Assembly: GCF_028548475.1 (NCBI RefSeq)
Contig: NZ_JAQQLE010000005.1
Coordinates: forward strand, 1 to 64,000
DNA length: 64,000 nt
From: Vogesella margarita
GTDB taxonomy: Bacteria; Pseudomonadota; Gammaproteobacteria; Burkholderiales; Chromobacteriaceae
Direction: 5' to 3'
Made by a program: the position numbers and the translations under genes. The number at the start of each line of letters is the position of its first letter. Position 1 is the stretch's first letter. Below the pieces are notes generated by a model. It had not been told where the DNA came from. It saw nothing but the letters and a program-made list of their open reading frames with translations, and did no database searches. Of the stretch, positions 8,795 to 16,510 are shown in pieces.

Positions 8795-8830
8795 TTGACA
8801 ACGAGTGACTAGAATGTATTATGGTCACAA
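8795..8830 (+). promoter_or_regulatory. Outer-membrane factor promoter with TetR-type operator over the -10
   Basis: TTGACA (8795-8800) and TATTAT (8817-8822) are spaced 16 bp. The operator GTGACTA-N9-ATGGTCACAA occupies 8805-8830 and covers the -10. Because the -10 overlaps the ATG at 8821, that ATG cannot be the translation start for transcripts from this promoter. The GTG at 8857, with GGAG at 8847-8850, is a better start. Confidence 0.6.
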
Positions 8831-8856
8831 TAGTTCATTCTGATTCGGAGCCACCC

Positions 8857-10317
8857 GTGCCAGCCAAACGTCCTCTTGTCTTGCTCATCACCGCCAGCCT
8901 GTTGACCGGCTGTGCCGTCGGTCCCGACTATGCCCGGCCCGACATGCCGATGCCTGAACGCTATCTGGGCGCTACCGCAGTGGAACAGCGAAATGCCTCC
9001 ACCGGTGCCGACCTGGCGGCATGGTGGACGGGGTTCGGTGATCCGCAACTGAGTCGATACGTCATGCTGGCGTTGGCGCAGAATCTCGATCTCGCGCAGG
9101 CATCCGCCCGCGTCGTCCAGGCGCGGGCCGGCCTGGGAGCAGCCCATGCCGCCTTGCTGCCGGCCGGCAATGTCAGTGGCCAGGCCGCCAGGGCCTACCA
9201 GTCCGTTGAAACGCCCGTGGGGCAGGTCCTGAATTCGACACCAGGATTCGACCGTTACGGCAATGCCTATGAGGCCGGTCTCGCTGCCAGCTGGGAGCTG
9301 GACTTGTTCGGCGGCTTGCGCCGCGGGCAAGAAGCCGCGCTGGCCGAGTATCAGGCGTCGGCAGCCGGCGCCACGGCCACGCGGCTGGCGGTGGCGGCCC
9401 AGACCGCCGACATCTATATCAGCATCCGCGGATTGCAGACCCGACTGAACGTTGCCCACCGTCAGTTGCAGAAACAGCAGGCGCTGCTTGCGACCATCCG
9501 GCTGCTCTATGGCAAGGGGCTGGCGGCCGAACTGCAGGTGGACCAGGCCGAAGGGGCGCTGGCCCAGGTCCAGTCCGCGGTGCCCGTGCTCGAAACGGGG
9601 CTGGACGCGGCCATGAACGCACTGGATGTGATGCTGGGTTCCTCACCCGGCACGCATCGCGCCGAGCTGGCTGAGGTTGGCTCCATCCCTGCCGCCCCAC
9701 GCCTTGCCGCCACCGGATCGCCGGGCGAGTTGCTCCGCCGCCGGCCAGACCTGATCGTGGCCGAGCGCCGCCTAGCGGCATCGAATGCACGTATCGGCGT
9801 CGCCCTTGCCGAGTATTACCCCAAGCTCACGCTGAGCGGACTGCTCGGCAGCGCAACCGCGGTGTCCGCCGGCAATCTGTTCAGCGGTGGCGCCAGCCAG
9901 GCCGCCGGCGTGCTGGGGCTGCGCTGGCGCCTGTTCGATTTTGCGCGCATCAACGCGCAGATCGACCAGGCCAGGGGCCAGGAGGCCGAAAGGTTGGCCG
10001 CATACCGGCTGGCCGTACTACGGGCTACAGAGGATGTGGAAAACGCGTTCTCTGCCCTTGTCAAACGCGAGGAACAGGCAGCCGTCCTTGCCCGGGGCGT
10101 GGACTCGCTTGGTCGCGCCCGGTCGGCGTCGTTTGCCGCCTATCAAAAAGGGGTCGTCAGCCTGATCGAGGTGCTGCAAGCCGATGAAAGCCTGCTGCGT
10201 GCCGCCGACGCGCAAGCACAGGCGCAAACGGAATCGGCACGCGCAGCGGTCGCAGCCTTCAAGGCGCTGGGCGGCGGTTGGCAGCCTCACGAATCAGCGG
10301 TTCTGGCAGTCCGGTAG
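8857..10317 (+). CDS. RND efflux outer-membrane factor lipoprotein (OprM/NodT family)
   Basis: 486 residues from the GTG start. The signal peptide ends in LTGC (lipobox) followed by AVGPDYARPDMP, the standard start of NodT/OprM proteins. Two TolC-like repeats of long helices follow (for example LALAQNLDLAQASARVVQAR and LLRRRPDLIVAERRLAASNA); the latter carries the RRPD motif of the family. The C-terminal FAAYQKGVVSLIEVLQADES is also typical. It completes a tripartite pump with the divergent adaptor and permease. I prefer the GTG at 8857 over the ATG at 8821 because a -10 hexamer overlaps the latter. Confidence 0.92.
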   Translation: MPAKRPLVLLITASLLTGCAVGPDYARPDMPMPERYLGATAVEQRNASTGADLAAWWTGFGDPQLSRYVMLALAQNLDLAQASARVVQARAGLGAAHAALLPAGNVSGQAARAYQSVETPVGQVLNSTPGFDRYGNAYEAGLAASWELDLFGGLRRGQEAALAEYQASAAGATATRLAVAAQTADIYISIRGLQTRLNVAHRQLQKQQALLATIRLLYGKGLAAELQVDQAEGALAQVQSAVPVLETGLDAAMNALDVMLGSSPGTHRAELAEVGSIPAAPRLAATGSPGELLRRRPDLIVAERRLAASNARIGVALAEYYPKLTLSGLLGSATAVSAGNLFSGGASQAAGVLGLRWRLFDFARINAQIDQARGQEAERLAAYRLAVLRATEDVENAFSALVKREEQAAVLARGVDSLGRARSASFAAYQKGVVSLIEVLQADESLLRAADAQAQAQTESARAAVAAFKALGGGWQPHESAVLAVR

Positions 10318-10471
10318 CAACAGGGGCGAACCCGAATTCCTGAGCAAACCAGCTACCGCTCATCTCTCTGCTTTGGCTGATGTACTGTCCTTAAGTAGTT
10401 GGTCTAGGTGACTGCTCCCGACCCAAAACGGAAGTTGCTGTGTGAGGAAAGCGGCCGTTCAATATATAAGT

Positions 10472-10507
10472 GAGCGGGCCTGCGCAAAAAGCGGCACAGG
10501 CCCGCTC
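10472..10507. repeat. 11-bp perfect inverted repeat, terminator-like
   Basis: GAGCGGGCCTG (10472-10482) and CAGGCCCGCTC (10497-10507) flank a 14-nt loop between the convergent outer-membrane factor and cyclase-like genes. No T-tract follows on either strand, so it may be a processing or bidirectional termination hairpin rather than a classical terminator. Confidence 0.5.
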
Positions 10508-10535
10508 GATCCGCCAAGTTAGGCATGTTTTAGTA

Positions 10536-11408
10536 CTAGATTGGCTGTGGAAGAACAATTGGCTTGATGTTGCTTGCCTTGTTGCAAATAACTTTATTGA
10601 ACCTATTTGCCATCCATGTGTATTTTCCAAGAATGTTGGCGCTCCTATTTTTCAGTCCCGTCTCAATTAGCGCTCTCCAATAATCTAGGTTGATACGTGT
10701 TTCGAAGTTGATGGCTGTTTGGTTAGCGGCAATTTTTGAAATCCAAAATGGATCAATGTATGGCGCGTCATAGTCATCCTCTGCCACGAGCTGATGCTTT
10801 CTTATTTTAACGATCTCTTCATCTTCGTCTGAGTTTGCCAAGCAAAAATACTTAAGGGAATCTTCATCAATCACGATTACAGGGGCACCACCTGATTTGT
10901 CTTTGGCAACGGCATCGACAATTGCTGGACCAAAAATCGTGTTTCCTGAATGATACAAATTTCCAGTAACAATTGAGCCCCTGAGAAGAAAGCCGTGAGC
11001 ACATATGCCATTTTGGATACGTGCCGCGGCCTCAAAGAGCCACATTGCATCAATATTCGTTGCAGGCGTTGAAATAACGAGGCTGTCTGAACAGTAAATT
11101 ACTTCTGGCTTCACGATGTAATCATATTTACGGCCAGATACTTCATTTAGCTCGTCGTCCGCTATGTGCCTAGAGGCGTCTGCGATCAATTCATCGAGTT
11201 GCTTGAAAAGTCGGAAGCACCTGGCTGCCTCAAAGAACTCACTTTTCGAATACTTGGAGAAACCGAGAAGGTCGCAGTACAGAACATGCCTCAGCTCAAA
11301 TTTTGACTTTTCGCTAATCATTGTGACAACACCATATGTAAATGCATAACGTCTGAATTCACCGGCAACCTTAACGGTCTGCTTTGGGATGAACGACTCT
11401 ATGTCCAC
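10536..11408 (-). CDS. Stand-alone protein with a class III nucleotide cyclase-like fold
   Basis: About 290 residues from a GTG start; an internal Met at residue 30 (11321) is an alternative. I do not recognise a named family, but the order of motifs follows the class III cyclase catalytic fold: HVLYCDLLGFSKYS (Asp46, position of the first metal ligand), VIYCSDSLVIS (Asp108, second metal position), LLRGSIVTGNLYH (matching RxGixxG) and FGPAIVDAVAKDK (matching GxxVNxAxR). There is no membrane segment or partner domain. The gene is distinctly AT-rich and carries no uptake-like word, suggesting acquisition. It could be a phage-defence cyclase, a non-catalytic relative or a nucleotide sensor. No effector gene is adjacent. 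Confidence 0.55.
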   Translation of the reverse strand: MDIESFIPKQTVKVAGEFRRYAFTYGVVTMISEKSKFELRHVLYCDLLGFSKYSKSEFFEAARCFRLFKQLDELIADASRHIADDELNEVSGRKYDYIVKPEVIYCSDSLVISTPATNIDAMWLFEAAARIQNGICAHGFLLRGSIVTGNLYHSGNTIFGPAIVDAVAKDKSGGAPVIVIDEDSLKYFCLANSDEDEEIVKIRKHQLVAEDDYDAPYIDPFWISKIAANQTAINFETRINLDYWRALIETGLKNRSANILGKYTWMANRFNKVICNKASNIKPIVLPQPI

Positions 11409-11488
11409 TTTTGGCCGACAGCAGCCATGCTAGCACATAGGCACAATCCGTCGCTTTGACCCCCTGCCTCGTCTCCCCACCAAGCCAC

Positions 11489-11528
11489 AAGGTTGGCCGC
11501 AAGCCCTGTTCCGCTTGCGGCCAACCTT
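11489..11528. terminator. Inverted pair of the uptake-like word
   Basis: AAGGTTGGCCGCAAG (11489-11503), a 10-nt loop and CTTGCGGCCAACCTT (11514-11528) form a perfect 15-bp stem between two minus-strand genes. On the minus strand it lies just after the Lrp gene stop (11544), as expected for its terminator, although no long T-tract follows. Confidence 0.65.
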
Positions 11529-11543
11529 TCACCCCCGCTGCAA

Positions 11544-12023
11544 CTACACCGGCAGGCGACTACCGGCCTTCACCTCGCGCAGCGCCAGGCTGGAGTGGAT
11601 GGACGCCACGCCCGGCATCTGGCGCAGCACGTTCTCGACAAAATCGCTGTAGGCGTCCAGCGAGGTGGCCACCACCTGCATCAGGTAGTCGGCGTCGCCG
11701 GTGATCTTGTGACAGGACAGTACCTGCGGCTGCGCGCACATCGCCGCCTCGAACGCGTTCGGCTCGTTGCCGCCGTGCGCACTGAAGCGGATCTGCACGA
11801 AGGCCAGCACGTCCAGCCCCAGCTTGCGGCGGTCGAGATTGGCCTGGTAGTCCTTGATATAGCCCTCGTCTTCCAGCCGTTTCAGGCGCCGCCAGCATGG
11901 CGTCACGCTTAGCGACAGCTGCTCCGCCAGCCGGGGGTTGGACAGCGTGCCGTCCTGCTGCAGCAGACGCAAAATAGTCCGGTCTGCGGCATCCAGTTCG
12001 ATTTTTGGTTTATTTGTACTCAT
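11544..12023 (-). CDS. Lrp/AsnC-family transcriptional regulator
   Basis: 159 residues from ATG 12023 (MSTNKPKIELDAADRTILRL). The winged HTH spans about residues 10-60 (LSNPRLAEQLSLSVTPCWRR, LKRLEDEGYI). The RAM ligand and oligomerisation domain follows (CHKITGDADYLMQVVATSLD). Longer upstream frames lack support. The gene is divergent from a deacetylase-ornithine cyclodeaminase pair with a 124-bp intergenic region, a common arrangement in which the Lrp protein senses the amino acid and controls its degradation genes. The ligand is inferred to be ornithine, arginine or a related compound. Confidence 0.9.
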   Translation of the reverse strand: MSTNKPKIELDAADRTILRLLQQDGTLSNPRLAEQLSLSVTPCWRRLKRLEDEGYIKDYQANLDRRKLGLDVLAFVQIRFSAHGGNEPNAFEAAMCAQPQVLSCHKITGDADYLMQVVATSLDAYSDFVENVLRQMPGVASIHSSLALREVKAGSRLPV

Positions 12024-12147
12024 TTTCGCCACTGAGAGAGTCTGTTCATATCGCAGGATAGCGAATGGCGGGCGCTTAAAGCAAAGTAAATCCAGCCGTG
12101 CCGCCACATACTGATTGCCGTCACCTTCCCCTGTACGGCACAACGTC

Positions 12148-13179
12148 ATGCTTACCATCTACAGCAATGCCCATCGTCTGCACCACGCCACCGAGCTGAA
12201 AGACGGCGTCCTGAAGCCCTGTTTCGAGATGCCGAGCCGCGCCGACACCATCCTGGCGCGGGTGCAGGCCGTCGGCCTCGGCGAGGTCATCGCGCCGCGT
12301 GAATTCGGCAGCGCCAGTTATGCCCGCGTGCACAGCGAGCGCTATGTACGCTTTCTGGAACAGGCGTGGAGCGAATGGCAGGCGCTGGGCCGCCAGCACG
12401 ACGCGCTGCCGCTGATCTGGCCGGTGCGCGACCTGCGCAGCGATATCGAGCCGCAGCATATCGACGGCAAACTGGGCTTCTACGCCATGGATGCCGGCGT
12501 GGCCATCACCGCCGGCACCTGGCAGGCGGTAAAGACCAGCGCCGATCTGGCGCTGACCGGCATGGCCGCACTGACGCAGGGCGAACACAGCGCCTTCGCC
12601 CTGTGCCGCCCGCCCGGCCACCACGCCGCCGCCGAGTACATGGGCGGCTACTGCTACCTGAACAATGCCGCCATCGCCGCCCAGCACGCGCTGGACAACG
12701 GCGCCAAACGGGTGGCGGTGCTGGACGTGGACTACCACCACGGCAACGGCACGCAGAGCATCTTCTATGACCGCGCCGACGTGATGTTCACTTCGCTGCA
12801 CGGCGACCCGCTCCATTCCTACCCCTACTTCCTCGGCCACCGTGACGAAACCGGCCGTGGCGCCGGTCTGGGTTTCAATCACAACTACCCGCTGCCGCAC
12901 GGCACCGGCTGGGACGGCTACGGCGCGGCGCTTGCCCATGCCTGCGACGCGATTGCCGCCTACGCCCCGGACGCGGTAGTGATCTCGCTGGGGGTGGATA
13001 CCTTCAAGGACGACCCGATCAGCCACTTCCGGCTGGAAAGCGAAGACTTCCTCAAGATCGGCCAGACCATCGCCGGCATCGGCCGCCCGACCCTGTTCGT
13101 GATGGAAGGCGGCTACATGGTCGACGACATCGGCGTCAACGCGGTGAATGTGCTGCGCGGCTTCGAGGGCCAGCGCTGA
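12148..13179 (+). CDS. Histone-deacetylase-superfamily amidohydrolase (acetylpolyamine deacetylase-like)
   Basis: 343 residues from ATG 12148 (MLTIYSNAHRLHH). CRPPGHHAAAEYMGGYCYLN has the catalytic His pair, AVLDVDYHHGNGTQSIF has the DxH zinc ligands, and VISLGVDTFKDDP provides the other zinc Asp. The length, and HRDETGRGAGLGFNHNYPLP, match bacterial acetylpolyamine amidohydrolases better than AcuC. It is followed 66 bp later by ornithine cyclodeaminase on the same strand. The likely reaction is removal of acetate from an N-acetylated amine such as acetylputrescine or an acetylated amino acid. Confidence 0.85.
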   Translation: MLTIYSNAHRLHHATELKDGVLKPCFEMPSRADTILARVQAVGLGEVIAPREFGSASYARVHSERYVRFLEQAWSEWQALGRQHDALPLIWPVRDLRSDIEPQHIDGKLGFYAMDAGVAITAGTWQAVKTSADLALTGMAALTQGEHSAFALCRPPGHHAAAEYMGGYCYLNNAAIAAQHALDNGAKRVAVLDVDYHHGNGTQSIFYDRADVMFTSLHGDPLHSYPYFLGHRDETGRGAGLGFNHNYPLPHGTGWDGYGAALAHACDAIAAYAPDAVVISLGVDTFKDDPISHFRLESEDFLKIGQTIAGIGRPTLFVMEGGYMVDDIGVNAVNVLRGFEGQR

Positions 13180-13245
13180 GCCAGCCTGCCCGCCATGGGC
13201 ATCACCAGCCGCGGGCCACGCCCGCCATGCACTGAAGGACGGAAC

Positions 13246-14307
13246 ATGACGCGTTACATCGACGTAAACGATATCAAACAACTCCTGGCAACCATCGGCA
13301 CCGAGCCGTTCATTCTGGGCTTGGTCGACTATATCCGGGCCGACTATCTGCGCTGGGATGAATTCCAGAAATGCGCCCGGGTGGCCAATCACTCTCCCGA
13401 TGGCGTGATTGAGCTGATGCCGGCCTCGGACGAGGCACTGTACGGCTTCAAATATGTGAATGGCCACCCGAAAAACACCGGGCAAAACCTGCTGACAGTG
13501 ATGTCGTTTGGCGTACTGGCCAGCGTGGACAGCGGCTTCCCGCTGCTGTTGAGCGAATTCACCATTACCACCGCCTTGCGCACCGCCGCCACCTCGGCGC
13601 TGGCCGCCAGCGTACTGGCCCGCAAGAACGCCCGCAGCATGGCGGTGATCGGCAACGGCGCGCAGAGCGAGTTCCAGATTCTCGCGTTCCGCGCCCTGCT
13701 CGGCATTAACGAGGTACGCGTCTACGACATCGACCCCGCCGCCACGGCCAAGCTGCAGCGCAATCTGGCCGGCGTCCCCGGCCTGCACATCATCGCCGCG
13801 CCATCGGTGCCGGCAGCGGTACGCGGCGCGGACATTGTCACCACCGTCACCGCCGACAAGAATTACGCCACCATCCTGACCCCGGACATGATTGAGCCGG
13901 GCATGCATCTCAATGCAGTGGGCGGCGACTGCCCCGGCAAGACCGAGCTCCATGCCGACATCCTGTCCGCGGCACGGGTAGTGGTCGAGTTCGAGCCGCA
14001 AAGCCGAATCGAAGGCGAAATTCAGCAAATGCCTGCCGACTTCCCGGTCACCGAGCTGTGGCAGATTCTCCGCCAATCAGCCCCCGGTCGCGAACACGAG
14101 ACACAAGTGACGGTGTTCGATTCCGTCGGTTTTGCCATCGAAGACTTTGCGGCATTGCGTTATCTGCACGAGCTGGCCCCCGCCCACCATATCGGCAGCG
14201 TCATCGACCTGGTGCCGGCCGCCCCCGATCCCAAAGACTTGTACGGCTTCATGCGCGTAGCAGCTATGCCCGAGCGCACGCCGCGTCCTGTACCGGTTTT
14301 GCAATAA
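13246..14307 (+). CDS. Ornithine cyclodeaminase-family protein
   Basis: 353 residues from ATG 13246, preceded by GAAGGACGGA. SEFTITTALRTAATSALAAS and MAVIGNGAQSEFQILAF (Rossmann NAD site) are characteristic of true bacterial ornithine cyclodeaminases of about 350 residues. LNAVGGDCPGKTELH contains the catalytic Asp region. The expected reaction is L-ornithine to L-proline plus ammonia. Together with the deacetylase, the Lrp regulator and the downstream amino-acid binding lipoprotein it forms a plausible ornithine/polyamine catabolic unit. Related family members acting on other amino acids cannot be excluded. Confidence 0.87.
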   Translation: MTRYIDVNDIKQLLATIGTEPFILGLVDYIRADYLRWDEFQKCARVANHSPDGVIELMPASDEALYGFKYVNGHPKNTGQNLLTVMSFGVLASVDSGFPLLLSEFTITTALRTAATSALAASVLARKNARSMAVIGNGAQSEFQILAFRALLGINEVRVYDIDPAATAKLQRNLAGVPGLHIIAAPSVPAAVRGADIVTTVTADKNYATILTPDMIEPGMHLNAVGGDCPGKTELHADILSAARVVVEFEPQSRIEGEIQQMPADFPVTELWQILRQSAPGREHETQVTVFDSVGFAIEDFAALRYLHELAPAHHIGSVIDLVPAAPDPKDLYGFMRVAAMPERTPRPVPVLQ

Positions 14308-14405
14308 AGCGTTCCACCCAGCGCCAGACCGCGGGAGAAAACACTGCGCCCAGACGCAGCCTGCCCCGGCATCACGGCAATCCCGATCTACATTCAGGAG
14401 AACAC

Positions 14406-15584
14406 ATGAGAAACTTTGCGAAACTGGGCCTGTTTGCCGCCGCGGCACTCACCCTCTCCGCCTGCGGCAAGCAGGAAGCAAGCGCCACCGCGCCGGACAA
14501 TGCGGCCGCCGCCGGCGTCGAAACCATCAAGATCGGCCAGGTATCGCCGCTGACCGGCCCGATCTCGCACCTGGGCAAGGATGTCGAATTCGGCGCCAAG
14601 CTGGCGATCGATGACCTCAACGCCGCCGGCGTGGAAATCGGCGGCAAGAAAGTGCGCTTCGAGCTGGTCTCCGAGGACGACCAGGGCGACCCCAAGATCG
14701 GCACCCAGGTGGCGCAGCGCCTGATCGACGCCGGCGTGGTGGGCGTGGTCGGGCACCTGAACTCCGGCACCACCATCCCGGCCTCGCGCATCTACTCCGA
14801 TGCCGGCATCCCGCAGATCTCGCCATCCGCCACCAACCCCGATTACACCCGGCAAGGCTACAAGACCACCTTCCGCATGATCGCCAACGACGTGCAGCAA
14901 GGCACGGCGCTGGGGCAGTTCGCCATCGATACGCTGAAGGCGAAAACGGTGGCGGTGGTGGACGACCGCACCGCCTATGGCCAAGGTCTGGCCGACGAAT
15001 TCGCCAAGGCCGTCACCGCCAAGGGCGGCACGGTGGTGAAGCGCGAATTCACCACCAATACCGCCACCGACTTCAATGCCATCCTGACCGCGATCAAGGG
15101 TGCCCAGCCGGATGTGGTGTTCTACGGCGGCATGGACGCCCAGGCCGGGCCGATGGCCAAGCAGATGAAGCGTCTCGGCATCAAGGCCAAGCTGATGGGC
15201 GGCGACAGCATGCAGACCCCGGAATTCATCAAGCTGGCGGGCGATGCCGCCGAGAGCCTGTACGCCTCCGCCTGCGGCCTGCCGCGCGACAAGATGCCGG
15301 GCTTTGCCGCCTTCAACACCAAGTTCCAGAGCAAGTTCAACACCGAAATCCAGGTGTTCTCGCCGTACGAATACGATGCCGTGCACGTGCTGGTGGAGGC
15401 GATGAAGCGCGCCGGCTCCAGCGACCCGAAGAAATACCTGAGCGAAGTCGGCAAGACCGACTACACCGGCGTTACCGGCAAGGTGTCGTTTGACGCCAAG
15501 GGCGACATCAACAACGGCGCGGTCACCGTCTACCAGGTCAAGAATGGCAAGTGGCAGGTGGTGTCCACCGTCGGCGGCGCCTGA
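14406..15584 (+). CDS. Branched-chain amino acid-type ABC transporter substrate-binding lipoprotein (LivJ/LivK family)
   Basis: 392 residues from ATG 14406 with AGGAGA upstream. The signal peptide ends in LSAC. The mature part begins IKIGQVSPLTGPISHLGKDV, the family signature, with VGVVGHLNSGTTIPASRIYS and FYGGMDAQAGPMAKQMKRLG further on. It folds as a two-lobed periplasmic binding protein. No permease or ATPase genes are adjacent, so it presumably serves a transporter encoded elsewhere. It lies about 100 bp after the ornithine cyclodeaminase gene and is followed by two strong terminators. Confidence 0.9.
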   Translation: MRNFAKLGLFAAAALTLSACGKQEASATAPDNAAAAGVETIKIGQVSPLTGPISHLGKDVEFGAKLAIDDLNAAGVEIGGKKVRFELVSEDDQGDPKIGTQVAQRLIDAGVVGVVGHLNSGTTIPASRIYSDAGIPQISPSATNPDYTRQGYKTTFRMIANDVQQGTALGQFAIDTLKAKTVAVVDDRTAYGQGLADEFAKAVTAKGGTVVKREFTTNTATDFNAILTAIKGAQPDVVFYGGMDAQAGPMAKQMKRLGIKAKLMGGDSMQTPEFIKLAGDAAESLYASACGLPRDKMPGFAAFNTKFQSKFNTEIQVFSPYEYDAVHVLVEAMKRAGSSDPKKYLSEVGKTDYTGVTGKVSFDAKGDINNGAVTVYQVKNGKWQVVSTVGGA

Positions 15585-15595
15585 GCGGCCATGCC

Positions 15596-15635
15596 GTGAG
15601 CCGGCTTGAGCACGCCGGCTCACGGATTGTTTTTC
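15596..15635 (+). terminator. Rho-independent terminator
   Basis: GTGAGCCGGC (15596-15605), an 8-nt loop and GCCGGCTCAC (15614-15623) are followed by GGATTGTTTTT. It begins 12 bp after the binding-protein stop. Confidence 0.9.
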
Positions 15636-15655
15636 CTCTGAAAGCAAGTACTTCG

Positions 15656-15680
15656 GCCAGCCTCGTGCTGGCTTTTTTTT
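15656..15680 (+). terminator. Second rho-independent terminator
   Basis: GCCAGC-CTCGT-GCTGGC (15656-15672) is followed by eight T residues (15673-15680). It backs up the terminator 20 bp upstream. A single uptake-like word follows at 15693-15707, and a third hairpin (CCCCG/CGGGG, 15767-15786, then TTTTT) precedes the next gene. Confidence 0.85.
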
Positions 15681-15830
15681 GCGCCGGCGGCCAAGGTTGG
15701 CCGCAAGAGCCGTACCTTCGGCGCCGCTCCCGAGCACCGGTGCAATCAGCCCGCAGGTCCTGAAGCCCCCGCTAGCACTGCCGGGGTTTTTGTCTACACT
15801 CAGTAAACCCATACATCATGGAGAGAGACG

Positions 15831-16433
15831 ATGAGGCCCCTGCACCTGCTCCTACCGCTACTGATGTGCGCACCGCTGGCATACGCGGCGGATTCCTTCA
15901 ATCGCCCGGTGCTGAAACCCGGCACGGTATTCGAGACCCGTCACACCGACATGCAGCAGCAAAAAGAGGTGGATCGCTGGAAGGACACCCTGGTCGGCAT
16001 GGAGGGCGGCCTGTACAAGTTCGAGAGCCGCTCCGCCGACGGCAGCTCGACGTTCTACAGGAACGAAAACCTCAACCCGGTGCGGCTCAGCAAGGGCAGC
16101 AAGGAAGTGCGCGAGCTGTACCGCTGGCCGCTGGTGGTCGGGGCAAGCCACAGCTACAGCGCCACCTCCCGCAGCGGCATGCGCGTGGACATGCAGGTCA
16201 CGATTGCCGGCGTGGAAACACTGACTTTCCAGGGCAAACCTGTCACCGTTACCCGCCACGAGTACACTGGCACCTGGACACAGAACGGCCAGAGCGGCAA
16301 ACGGGTGGCCACCGACTGGCTATCGCCGGAGCTGGGCTGGGTAGTGCGCTCCGAGTACAAGGAATTCACACCAAGTGGCGAGGTCGGCAGCTGGTGGCTG
16401 GACGAGCTGGTGGATTACCGTCCCGGGCAATGA
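15831..16433 (+). CDS. Exported protein of unknown function
   Basis: 200 residues. A cleavable signal peptide (MRPLHLLLPLLMCAPLAYAA, probable cleavage after AYA) precedes a soluble part of about 180 residues rich in beta-type sequence, ending in WWLDELVDYRPGQ. Features include VLKPGTVFETRH, a central Arg-Trp-Pro segment (ELYRWPLVVGASHSY) and GTWTQNGQSGKRVATDWLSP. I do not recognise the family. It has no Cys in the mature part and no membrane segment, so it should be free in the periplasm. It is flanked by terminators and is probably monocistronic. Confidence 0.75.
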   Translation: MRPLHLLLPLLMCAPLAYAADSFNRPVLKPGTVFETRHTDMQQQKEVDRWKDTLVGMEGGLYKFESRSADGSSTFYRNENLNPVRLSKGSKEVRELYRWPLVVGASHSYSATSRSGMRVDMQVTIAGVETLTFQGKPVTVTRHEYTGTWTQNGQSGKRVATDWLSPELGWVVRSEYKEFTPSGEVGSWWLDELVDYRPGQ

Positions 16434-16457
16434 TCCGGACCGGGCTCCGGCCACAAA

Positions 16458-16489
16458 AAAACCGCCAGTCTTGCGTGACTGGCGGTTTT
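16458..16489. terminator. Bidirectional terminator
   Basis: AAAACCGCCAGTC-type arm, 6-nt loop TTGCGT, then GACTGGCGGTTTT with A and T tracts on both sides. It sits between the convergent exported-protein and DsbA-like genes and can serve both. Confidence 0.9.
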
Positions 16490-16510
16490 GTTTTGACTGA
16501 GTGACCTCGC

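Noticed and set aside
10391-10470. Possible protein remnant between the outer-membrane factor and cyclase-like genes
   Set aside because: A short stretch with CGACCCAAAACGG resembles degenerate intergenic repeats but gives no consistent frame or second copy in this window.
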